Shown: positions 32,625 through 40,928 of the stretch, piece after piece
How the letters are laid out: each line of letters opens with the position of its first letter
Numbering within the stretch: the first letter of the stretch is position 1
DNA from: BP-191 sp035940575
Lineage (GTDB): Bacteria > Actinomycetota > Actinomycetes > BP-191
Direction: 5' to 3'
Length of the DNA: 64,000 nucleotides
Assembly: GCA_035940575.1 (NCBI GenBank)
Contig: DASZER010000016.1
Location: 55,812 to 119,811 of the forward strand
Notes under the pieces: generated by a model
The model's database searches: none
Told to the model about the DNA's origin: nothing
Seen by the model: the letters and a program-made list of their open reading frames with translations, nothing else
Position numbers and translations under genes: made by a program

Positions 32625-32628
<4 letters not shown>
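32269..32628 (-). CDS. Conserved-looking hypothetical protein downstream of pyk
   Basis: 119 residues from GTG 32628 (GTGA overlap with the pyk stop); an ATG at 32592 would give 107. Beta-rich: GSIVVVFTGQEMRMSVWVHE, LVYRTRDEALVLALDGTLLD, VRYDLLVDVEAETFGLD. The composition suggests a small cytosolic protein; the 2-strand 'DUF402-like' impression (RYDLLVDVE) is weak. Function unknown, probably expressed with pyruvate kinase. Confidence 0.65.
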
Positions 32629-34031
<1,403 letters not shown>

Positions 34032-34049
34032 GCCGCCATACTGCCCGTT

Positions 34050-34406
34050 ATGGCGTGGCCCGATGGCGTGCCGCCGAAGGCGGAGCTGCGCGAACGCCTC
34101 CGCGCCACGCACCCGTGGCTCGACGACCCGCGCTTCGGCCCGCGCAACGTCGGCGCCGGCGAGTGCGACCGTTGCGGCGCGGAGCCGCGCCTGGTGCTGA
34201 CCTGCGGGCCCGGCGGCGGCGAGTACGGCCGCAGGTGCGCGACGCCGGACGACTGGTGCGACGGGCACGCCGACGAGGCGGACGAGGCGCTGGCGTGGCT
34301 CGCGGCGCTGCCGGCCGACGCCGACGAGGTCGCGTGGCTGTGGTGGCTGTCGACGGGCGAGGTGCGCTACTCCGGCGAGAGCCGCCGGTACCTGCCCTTG
34401 AAGTAG
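34050..34406 (+). CDS. Small hypothetical protein with possible zinc site
   Basis: 118 residues from ATG 34050. Cys-x2-Cys (GECDRCGAEPRLV) followed by LTCGPGG, GRRCATPDDWCDGHADE provides five further Cys/His candidates for a metal site. The second half is Trp/Ala-rich and helical. The start is only 18 bp from the divergent pyk start and has no ribosome site, so a leaderless mRNA is likely. Its end overlaps the flavin reductase gene on the other strand by 40 bp. Function unknown. Confidence 0.65.
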   Translation: MAWPDGVPPKAELRERLRATHPWLDDPRFGPRNVGAGECDRCGAEPRLVLTCGPGGGEYGRRCATPDDWCDGHADEADEALAWLAALPADADEVAWLWWLSTGEVRYSGESRRYLPLK

Positions 34407-34864
34407 ACGAGCGGGCCCACGCCCTCGCGCGGCGCGGACAGCGCCAGCACCTCGCCGACGAGCAGCGTGTGGTCGCCGCCGGGGTACGTCGCGTGCGTCC
34501 TGCACTCCAGGATCGCGAGCGCCCCTTCGAGCAGCGCCGCGCCCGTCGCGGGGCCCTCGGTCAGCGCCCACGAGCCCATGTACGACTCGTCGTGCGGCCG
34601 CCCGCGCGTCGCGAACCACCGCGACACGTCCTCCTGGTCCTCCGCGAGGACGTTGACCGCGAACGTCCCCGACGCCAGCACCGCGTCGTGGAAGCGCGCC
34701 CGCGTCTCCACCGCGACGAGCGCGAGTACGGGGTCGAGCGAGACCGACGTGAACGAGTTCGCGGTCATCGCGTAGTGGCGCCCGTCGGCGAACGTCGTGA
34801 CGACCGTCACGCCGGTCGCGAAGTGGCCGACGACCCGCCGGTACGCGTCGCCGTCGAGGCTCAT
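34367..34864 (-). CDS. Flavin reductase-like FMN-binding protein
   Basis: 165 residues of the flavin reductase-like family: FATGVTVVTTFADGRHYAMT, ANSFTSVSLDPVLALVAVET near the N-terminus, FAVNVLAEDQEDVSRWFA in the middle, and ILECRTHATYPGGDHTLLVG. Such proteins supply reduced FMN/FAD to two-component monooxygenases or act as NAD(P)H:flavin oxidoreductases. No oxygenase is adjacent. Its ATG overlaps the REC-GAF stop (ATGA), so it may be the distal gene of the chemosensory operon. Confidence 0.85.
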   Translation of the reverse strand: MSLDGDAYRRVVGHFATGVTVVTTFADGRHYAMTANSFTSVSLDPVLALVAVETRARFHDAVLASGTFAVNVLAEDQEDVSRWFATRGRPHDESYMGSWALTEGPATGAALLEGALAILECRTHATYPGGDHTLLVGEVLALSAPREGVGPLVYFKGRYRRLSPE

Positions 34865-35826
34865 ACGACGCGCGGGACGACCGACTGCCGGGCGTTGTCG
34901 ACCACGATCGCGGTCGGGCCCTCGAGCAGCTTCAGCGTCGACAGCGACGTCTCGGAGAACGCGTTCTGCAGCGACGACGACAGCGCGAGCACGCCGACGA
35001 GCCGCCCGCCGTGGCCGCGCAGCGGCATCGACAGGAACGTCGACATCGGCCCCTCGTCCAGGTCGCCGAGGAGCTGCTCGGGGTCCACGACGTTGAGGCG
35101 CAGGTTGCCCGTGTCGAACGCCGTCCCGGTCGCGCCGGCGATCGACTCGGCCGACCGGCTCACGAACTCCTGGAAGTGACCCGTGCTGGCCTCGTGCGCC
35201 ACGCCGACGTACGCCTGCTGCTCGTCCACGAGCAGCACGCCCGCGAGGTGGAAGTCCACGAACCTGCGCACGACGTCGAGCAGCGCGCGCACGGTGTCGT
35301 CGAAGCCGTGCGCGATCGCGGCCAGCTCGATGACCTCGGCCTGCACCTGCGTCTCGAACAGCTTGCGGTCGAGCAGGTCGCAGACCTTGGACAGCACGTC
35401 GTCGGCGGACAGGTCGATCGGGTCGGGCGCCATCCGCGCGCGGCCGCGGCGGTCGGACGCCGCCTTGTCGAGAACGGCGGCCACGGCGCCGGTCAGGTCG
35501 GGCGCCTCGAAGTCCTTCGTGAGGTAGCCGTCCGCGCCGGTCTTGGTGCCCCAGTAGCGGTCGGACGCGGCGTCGAGCGAGGTGAGCAGCACGACCGGGA
35601 TGTCCGCGGTCTGCCAGTCGTCCTTGAGCAGCCGCGTGGCGACGTAGCCGGAGACCCGTGGCATCTGCACGTCCATCACGACGGCGTCGGGCTGCTCGCG
35701 GAACACCGTCTGCACCGCGTCAACCCCGTCCTCGGCCTGGACGACCTCGTAGCCGGCGGAGGTCAGGACGGAGGACACGATCCGGCGCAGCGTGGGGCTG
35801 TCGTCGGCGATGACGATGCGAGGCAC
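34861..35826 (-). CDS. Response regulator with C-terminal GAF domain
   Basis: 321 residues. An N-terminal receiver domain has the acidic pair (IVIADDS), phosphorylation site Asp52 (AVVMDVQMP), Ser/Thr switch (VLLTSLD) and Lys (GYLTKDFE). The C-terminal half is GAF-like (about 150-315; LLDVVRRFVDFHLAGVLLVD, and LSMPLRGHGGRLVGVLAL). No DNA-binding or enzymatic output is present, so it is probably a signal integrator for the CheA upstream (9 bp gap). Partner of the hybrid histidine kinase. Confidence 0.85.
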   Translation of the reverse strand: MPRIVIADDSPTLRRIVSSVLTSAGYEVVQAEDGVDAVQTVFREQPDAVVMDVQMPRVSGYVATRLLKDDWQTADIPVVLLTSLDAASDRYWGTKTGADGYLTKDFEAPDLTGAVAAVLDKAASDRRGRARMAPDPIDLSADDVLSKVCDLLDRKLFETQVQAEVIELAAIAHGFDDTVRALLDVVRRFVDFHLAGVLLVDEQQAYVGVAHEASTGHFQEFVSRSAESIAGATGTAFDTGNLRLNVVDPEQLLGDLDEGPMSTFLSMPLRGHGGRLVGVLALSSSLQNAFSETSLSTLKLLEGPTAIVVDNARQSVVPRVV

Positions 35827-35835
35827 CCGTCGAGC

Positions 35836-38028
35836 CTACCTACCGACCAGGCGACGGACCGTCTCGACGAGCTGCGCCTGGTCGAACTCCCCCTTGAGCA
35901 GGTACGCGTTCGCGCCCGCCTCGAGGCCCATGCGGCGGTCGTCGTCGTTGCCGAGCGAGGTCATGATGACGACGGGGACGTTCTCCCAGCCCTTCGTGCG
36001 GCGGATCGTGCGGGTCAGCTCGAAGCCGGTCATGCCGGGCATCTCGACGTCGCTGATGACGACGTCGACGGGCTGGTTCTCCCGCAGCCGCGACGCGCCG
36101 TCGAGGCCGTCTACGGCGGTCTCCACGGAGTAGCCGGCGCCTTCGAGGATCACGCGTTCGAGCTCGCGCACGCCGAGGGAGTCCTCGACCACGAGCACGC
36201 GCGCCCGCGGCCTGTCGTCGCGGGGCGCGGCGGCGGGCGTCGAGCGCGAGGTGAGGCCGGTGCCGCCGACGCCGATGGCGCGCTCGGCGATGTCGCGCAG
36301 GTCGAGCAGGCAGACGACCGTGCCGTCGCCCGCGATCGTCGCGCCTGACACGCCCGGCACCCGCCGGAGGAACGACCCGAGGTCCTTGATGACCAGCTCG
36401 GTCTCGCCTTCGAGGCGGTCGACCGACCACGCGAGCTGGCGGTCGCCGTGGCGCACGATCAGCGCCGCGCGCGGCTCCCGCTCACCGGGCACCCCCAACG
36501 CGTCGCCGAGGTCGAGCAGCGGCAGCGACTGGCCGTGCCGCGTTATCACGGGCGCGCCCGCGAGCGACGTGACGCCGGCGTCGTTGAGGCCGATCGACTC
36601 CACGACGCTCGTCACCGGGATCGCGAAGCGCTCCGACCCGAGCCGCGCGATCAGGCAGCGCATGACGCCCAGCGTCACGGGAAGCGTGAGCGCGAACGTC
36701 GTCCCCGCGCCGACCTCGCTGCGGATGTCGATGGAGCCGCCGAGCTCGTCCACGCTCGTCTTCACGACGTCGAGGCCGACGCCGCGCCCGCTCGTCTCGG
36801 TGACCTTCGCCGCCGTGGAGAACTCAGGCGTGAACAGCAGCGCGAGCAACGCGCTCCCGGTCAGCGCGGAGTCGGCGGGCAGCAGGCCACGCTCGACGGC
36901 CTTGGCGCGCACCGCGTCCTCGTCGATGCCGCGCCCGTCCTCGGACACCTCGACCACGACGTGGCCGCCGGCCGTGCGCGCCGTCACGCGCACGGTCGCG
37001 ACGCGCGGCTTGCCGAGCGCCTCGCGCTCGGCGGCGGGCTCGCACCCGTGGTCGACGGCGTTGATGACGAGGTGCTTCAACGCGTCCGCGACGCCGTCGA
37101 GCACCTGCTTGTCCAGCTCGACGTCGTCGCCCTCGATGACGAGCTCGACGTCCTTGCCGCACGCCGCGGCGACCTCGCGGACGAGCCGGGGGAACGCCGC
37201 CACGACGCGCCGCAACGGCACCATCGCGAGCCCCATCGCGCCGTCGCGGACGAGCGAGACGCGGTTGAGCTGGACCTCGACGAGCTCGCGGAGCTGCGTT
37301 CCCGCGCCCTGCGCCTGGTCGCCGATCGCGAGCAGCCTGTGCAGCGCCAGCGTCACCTGCTCGGGCAGCGACTCGTCGCCGGCCGCGAGGCGCAGCGACT
37401 TCGTCCAGCGGGCGTGCTCGGCGAGCAGGTCGAGCAGGACGTTGCTGACCTGCTCGACGCGGCGCGCGCCGAGCGCGGCCTCGCCGACGACGTCGATGAG
37501 GTCGTAGACCTTGTGCGCCGCGATGCGTACGGAGTCCGACGCGTCCCTGGAAGCGCGCTCGGCGCGCTCGGGCTCGCCGGCGTCGCCCTCCACGGAGGGC
37601 GCCTCCACCTCGGGCAGGACGGGGAGCTCGACGGGGTTCGCGCCGCGGCGGGCCGCGTCGAGCGCCGCCACGACCGGCGCGAGGTCGTCCTCGCTGACGG
37701 GCGCGTCGGCGCCGGGCATGCCGCGACCGATGCCGTCGCAGGACAGCAGCAGCAGGTCGATGAGGTCGCGGCGCACCTTGAGGCGCCCGTCGCGCAGGTC
37801 GCCGAGCAGGTCCTCCATGACGTGCGCGACGCCGACGACGGCGTCGAGGCCGAGCATCTTCGCCGAGCCCTTGACCGTGTGCGCGTCGCGGAACAGCGCC
37901 GCCACCTGGTCCCGCGCGCGCGGGTGCGACTCCAGCGAGAGCAGGCCGTTGGACAGCGACGCGAGGCGCTCCTCGACCTCGGCGCGGAACGTCGCGACCA
38001 GCTCGGGGTCGTTGCCCCAGTCCTTCAC
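35836..38028 (-). CDS. cheA: Hybrid chemosensory histidine kinase CheA with C-terminal receiver
   Basis: 730 residues. Domain order: Hpt with phospho-His50 (LFRDAHTVKGSAKM), dimerisation helices (about 180-300), CheA-type HATPase with N box (LKHLVINAVDHGCEP), G1 (EDGRGI) and G2 (ETSGRGVGLDVVK), CheW-like domain (about 465-595), and a receiver domain (about 610-730; VDVVISDVEMPG). No separate CheY-binding P2 domain is seen. This CheA-REC layout occurs in alternative (non-flagellar or pilus-linked) chemosensory systems. It lies downstream of an MCP and CheW, and upstream of a REC-GAF protein. Confidence 0.9.
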   Translation of the reverse strand: MKDWGNDPELVATFRAEVEERLASLSNGLLSLESHPRARDQVAALFRDAHTVKGSAKMLGLDAVVGVAHVMEDLLGDLRDGRLKVRRDLIDLLLLSCDGIGRGMPGADAPVSEDDLAPVVAALDAARRGANPVELPVLPEVEAPSVEGDAGEPERAERASRDASDSVRIAAHKVYDLIDVVGEAALGARRVEQVSNVLLDLLAEHARWTKSLRLAAGDESLPEQVTLALHRLLAIGDQAQGAGTQLRELVEVQLNRVSLVRDGAMGLAMVPLRRVVAAFPRLVREVAAACGKDVELVIEGDDVELDKQVLDGVADALKHLVINAVDHGCEPAAEREALGKPRVATVRVTARTAGGHVVVEVSEDGRGIDEDAVRAKAVERGLLPADSALTGSALLALLFTPEFSTAAKVTETSGRGVGLDVVKTSVDELGGSIDIRSEVGAGTTFALTLPVTLGVMRCLIARLGSERFAIPVTSVVESIGLNDAGVTSLAGAPVITRHGQSLPLLDLGDALGVPGEREPRAALIVRHGDRQLAWSVDRLEGETELVIKDLGSFLRRVPGVSGATIAGDGTVVCLLDLRDIAERAIGVGGTGLTSRSTPAAAPRDDRPRARVLVVEDSLGVRELERVILEGAGYSVETAVDGLDGASRLRENQPVDVVISDVEMPGMTGFELTRTIRRTKGWENVPVVIMTSLGNDDDRRMGLEAGANAYLLKGEFDQAQLVETVRRLVGR

Positions 38029-38050
38029 GCGGTCACCTCCGGCCGCACTC

Positions 38051-38100
38051 GAACATTGCAGCCCGTGACGCGCTCCCGCGCGTGACGATCTTCAATGTTC
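38051..38100 (-). repeat. Dispersed intergenic palindrome-like element, copy 3 (best palindrome)
   Basis: On the minus strand it starts GAACATTGAAGATCG and ends GGGCTGCAATGTTC: two 23-base arms around a 4-base loop, 19 of 23 positions pairing, including terminal GAACATTG/CAATGTTC. Lies between the MCP stop (38152) and the cheA start (38028), in sense with both. Confidence 0.75.
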
Positions 38101-38151
38101 GGTCCTCCGGGGAGCGGGCGGCGAGGCGGCGGTCGGCGGTCGGCGTGCGGG

Positions 38152-39711
38152 TCAGGCGACCTTGAACTGCGCGATGGACGCGCGCAGCTCGGCGGCGAGG
38201 ACGTTGAGCTGCGCGGCGGCCGCGGCGGCCTGCTTGGAGCCGACGGCGTACTGGCGCGAGACGTCGCTGACCTGGTTCATCGCGGCGACGACCTGGTCGG
38301 ACGCGGAGCGCTGCTGCTGCGTCGCGATCGAGATCTCCTTCGCGGCGGTCGTGGTCTCGTCGACCATGCCGGAGATGCGTTCGAGCGCCTCGACGACGCC
38401 GCGCGCCAGGCCGGTGCCCTGCTTGACCTCCTTGGCGCCCTCCTCGCTCGCGATGATCGTGGAGTTCGTCTCGGCCTGGATCTCGGCGATGATCCCCTGG
38501 ATGTCCTTGGTGGCGGCCATCGAACGCTCCGCCAGCTTGCGCACCTCCGACGCGACGACCGCGAACCCGCGGCCGTGCTCGCCGGCCCGCGCCGCCTCGA
38601 TGGCGGCGTTGAGGGCCAGCAGGTTGGTCTGGTCGGACAGGTCGTCGATGACGTCGAGGATGCGGCCGATCTCGTGCGACTTCTCGCCGAGGCTCAGCGC
38701 GCGCGACGCGATCTGCTCGACGCGGAACGCGATCTTGTCCATGGAGTCGACGGACAGGCCGACGGCCTCGCGGCCCTGCTCGGCGTAGCGCAGCGTCTCC
38801 GCGGCGTAGCGGGCGACGGCCTCGGCGGTGTCGGCGATCTGCGCGGCCGTGGCGGCCAGCTCCTCGATCGTGCTCGTCGTCTCGGAGACCGCGGAGGACT
38901 GCTGCGTCGCGGAGACCGCGTGCTCCTCGGCCGTCGCGAGCAGCTCGCCCGCGGAGGCGGCGATGTGCTCGCCGCCGGTACGGATCTGGCCGACGAGGTT
39001 CCGCAGGTTGCCGAGCGTGTGGTTGAACGACGTCGACAGCGTCGCGATCGGCGCGGCCTCCTCGCTCTCGTCGACGTTGAGGTCGACGGCGAGGTCGCCG
39101 GCGGCCGCGCGGTCGAGGATCTGCGAGAGCTCCTCGACGCGGGCCTGGAGCGCGTCGCGCTCGGCGCGGGCGCGCTTGCGCATCTGCCAGACGGCGTTGG
39201 ACAGGTTGGAGTTGAACCACGCGACGGCAGGGAAGATCGGGCAGACCAGCACGAGGATGCCGGCGTGGTCGGCGTCGAGGGTGTTCGAGACGAGCGAGGC
39301 GATGACCAGCGACACCATCGCCACGAACCCGAACGCCATCGACTGGTACTTGTCGAGCGACACCGCGGCGAACAGCACGATCGGGATGTAGAGCAGCCAG
39401 AACGGCCCGCCCACGCCACCCGTCGCCGCCGTCACGCCGGTGACGAACACCATGTCGAGGATCAGCAGCGAGCCGCGCCAGAGCGCGATGCGCTTGCGCA
39501 CGCCCGCGCGGGTCTCCTCCCAGTACGGCAGGATCGTCAGCAACGTCGCGTCGATCGCGCCCACCCCGGCGAAGAACATCACCCAGCCGGGCTTGATCGC
39601 GTCGTCGCCGTCGCCGACGTTGGCCAGCACCCACGACGCCACGACGGACAGCACGAGGCTGATCCACGTCGCCACCGCCGCGACCCTGGCGAGCCGCTTC
39701 GAGAAGTCCAT
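38152..39711 (-). CDS. Methyl-accepting chemotaxis protein with membrane-embedded sensor
   Basis: 519 residues. Five to six hydrophobic helices fill residues about 10-175 (for example VATWISLVLSVVASWVLANV, PFWLLYIPIVLFAAVSLD), with little extracellular loop, so the signal may be sensed in the membrane or by the membrane state. A HAMP-like linker (ILDRAAAGDLAVDLNVDE) leads into the MCP signalling coil with the tip LSDQTNLLALNAAIEAARAG, then EHGRGFAVVASEVRKLAERS. It should form arrays with CheW and CheA nearby. No CheR or CheB is in the window. Confidence 0.93.
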   Translation of the reverse strand: MDFSKRLARVAAVATWISLVLSVVASWVLANVGDGDDAIKPGWVMFFAGVGAIDATLLTILPYWEETRAGVRKRIALWRGSLLILDMVFVTGVTAATGGVGGPFWLLYIPIVLFAAVSLDKYQSMAFGFVAMVSLVIASLVSNTLDADHAGILVLVCPIFPAVAWFNSNLSNAVWQMRKRARAERDALQARVEELSQILDRAAAGDLAVDLNVDESEEAAPIATLSTSFNHTLGNLRNLVGQIRTGGEHIAASAGELLATAEEHAVSATQQSSAVSETTSTIEELAATAAQIADTAEAVARYAAETLRYAEQGREAVGLSVDSMDKIAFRVEQIASRALSLGEKSHEIGRILDVIDDLSDQTNLLALNAAIEAARAGEHGRGFAVVASEVRKLAERSMAATKDIQGIIAEIQAETNSTIIASEEGAKEVKQGTGLARGVVEALERISGMVDETTTAAKEISIATQQQRSASDQVVAAMNQVSDVSRQYAVGSKQAAAAAAQLNVLAAELRASIAQFKVA

Positions 39712-39721
39712 CCCTCTCCCC

Positions 39722-40165
39722 TTATCCCGCGCGCCGCGCGGCGCTCGCCGAGCGCCGCAGCGCGAACACCGCGTCGGCGTCGACGACGCCGACCGGGCCT
39801 TCCTCGTCCGTGAGCTGACCTTCGAGCAGCGACCCCGCCTCGGCGCGGAGCGTCAAGAGCACCGGCTCCAACGTCTCCCTGTCCACCTCGATCACGCCGT
39901 CCACCCGCTCCGCCACGACGCCGACGGCGGTGCCGTGGTGCTGGAGGACGACGAGGCGGCCCTCGCCCGCGTCCGCCCGCTCGACGCCGAGCAGCTCGCG
40001 CAGGTCGAGGATGCCGAGGATCCGGCCGCGCCAGTTGACGACGCCTGAGACCCACGAGGGGGTGCCGGGCACGCGCGTCACGGCGGGCGTACGGCCCACC
40101 TCGGCGACGGCGTCCATGGGCAGCGCGAAGCGCCCACCGCCGAGCCGTACGACGACGTGGCTCAC
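39722..40165 (-). CDS. cheW: CheW-like coupling protein
   Basis: 147 residues from GTG 40165, preceded by GGGAGG at good spacing. The CheW fold is marked by VVVRLGGGRFALPMDAVAEV, VSGVVNWRGRILGILDLREL and VDGVIEVD. It links the MCP to the CheA that follow in the same operon (10 bp to the MCP start). A WhiG/FliA-like promoter lies 35-62 bp upstream of the start. First gene of the chemosensory unit. Confidence 0.88.
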   Translation of the reverse strand: MSHVVVRLGGGRFALPMDAVAEVGRTPAVTRVPGTPSWVSGVVNWRGRILGILDLRELLGVERADAGEGRLVVLQHHGTAVGVVAERVDGVIEVDRETLEPVLLTLRAEAGSLLEGQLTDEEGPVGVVDADAVFALRRSASAARRAG

Positions 40166-40199
40166 CCGCGACCCTCCCAAGGACGGTTACCTGGGTGAT

Positions 40200-40227
40200 C
40201 TATCGGCCGAACTCGCGCTCGCTTGAA
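40200..40227 (-). promoter_or_regulatory. WhiG/FliA-like promoter of the chemosensory operon
   Basis: On the minus strand TTCA (40227-40224), 16 bases, GCCGATAG (40207-40200). This agrees with the FliA/WhiG-class pattern (TAAA or CTCA-N15-17-GCCGATAA) known for motility and sporulation sigma factors. Transcription would begin about 28 bp before the cheW start. The -10 overlaps the stop codon of the upstream membrane-protein gene. Confidence 0.65.
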
Positions 40228-40616
40228 CCGTTCGGGCTAACGACCCGCGCCTGGTCGAGCCGGACGCCCGCCGCGATCGTGCCGATCCCGACCGCGGCGG
40301 AGACCGTTCCGAGCAGGAGGAACGCCACCCCGGGCACGTCGAGCAGCACGACCAGGTCGCCCTCGGGGCGACGCGCCCCGAGGACCATCGCCACGAGCAC
40401 CCACACGACCCCGGGGACCGTGCCGACCCACGTGCTCCTGGCGGCGCGTCCCACGAAGTGGCAGAACGGCCCCACCGCAAGCAGCGCGATTGCGTCGCCG
40501 AGGGACAGCGGGCCGTACGACGCGGGGATGTAGAACGCGCCCACGACGGCCAGCAGGACGCCCCCGGCGACGCCGCAGACGACGAGCGCGATGAGGATCG
40601 CGCGGTCGAGGGTCAC
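40200..40616 (-). CDS. Small multi-pass membrane protein
   Basis: 138 residues from GTG 40616. Four hydrophobic helices: ILIALVVCGVAGGVLLAVVG, LGDAIALLAVGPFCHFVG, VGTVPGVVWVLVAMVLG, VPGVAFLLLGTVSAAVGIGT. No family is recognised. The TAG stop is inside the -10 element of the chemosensory promoter, so its transcript could also read through into cheW. Confidence 0.65.
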   Translation of the reverse strand: MTLDRAILIALVVCGVAGGVLLAVVGAFYIPASYGPLSLGDAIALLAVGPFCHFVGRAARSTWVGTVPGVVWVLVAMVLGARRPEGDLVVLLDVPGVAFLLLGTVSAAVGIGTIAAGVRLDQARVVSPNGSSEREFGR

Positions 40617-40655
40617 GCCCCGACCCTACGACCTCGCGTCGCTACGGAGGCGCGG

Positions 40656-40763
40656 TCACCGCGCCACCACGATGTTGGCCATCATCCCGTTGTCCTCGTG
40701 CCCGAGGATGTGGCAGTGGTAGACGAACTTCCCCGGGACCGTCGGCTGCGTGAACGGCACGAG
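40656..40763 (-). pseudogene. C-terminal remnant of a multicopper oxidase
   Basis: The reading frame LVPFTQPTVPGKFVYHCHIL, then GHEDNGMMANIVVAR and stop, is the type 1/trinuclear copper motif (HCHIL..HE.NGMM) at the very end of multicopper oxidases. Upstream in the same frame it joins a lipoprotein-signal-like stretch (ILVVVVAACSPD) and an in-frame TGA at 40896, with no ATG, GTG or TTG start. The rest of an oxidase (about 400-500 residues) is missing. The 312-bp gap 40617-40928 holds this remnant and nothing else I can recognise. Confidence 0.7.
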
Positions 40764-40928
40764 CGCGTCCGGCGAGCAGGCCGCGACGACGACCACCAGG
40801 ATCGCGGCAGCCGCCGCGAATGCCTCTTTCCCACGTTGCCTCCGCTCGAGGTCGGGATGCGACTCGGGTGCGGGGGTGGTGCAACGCTGGTTCCGTCACG
40901 GGCCCGGGGACAAGGGGCCGGGGCGGCG

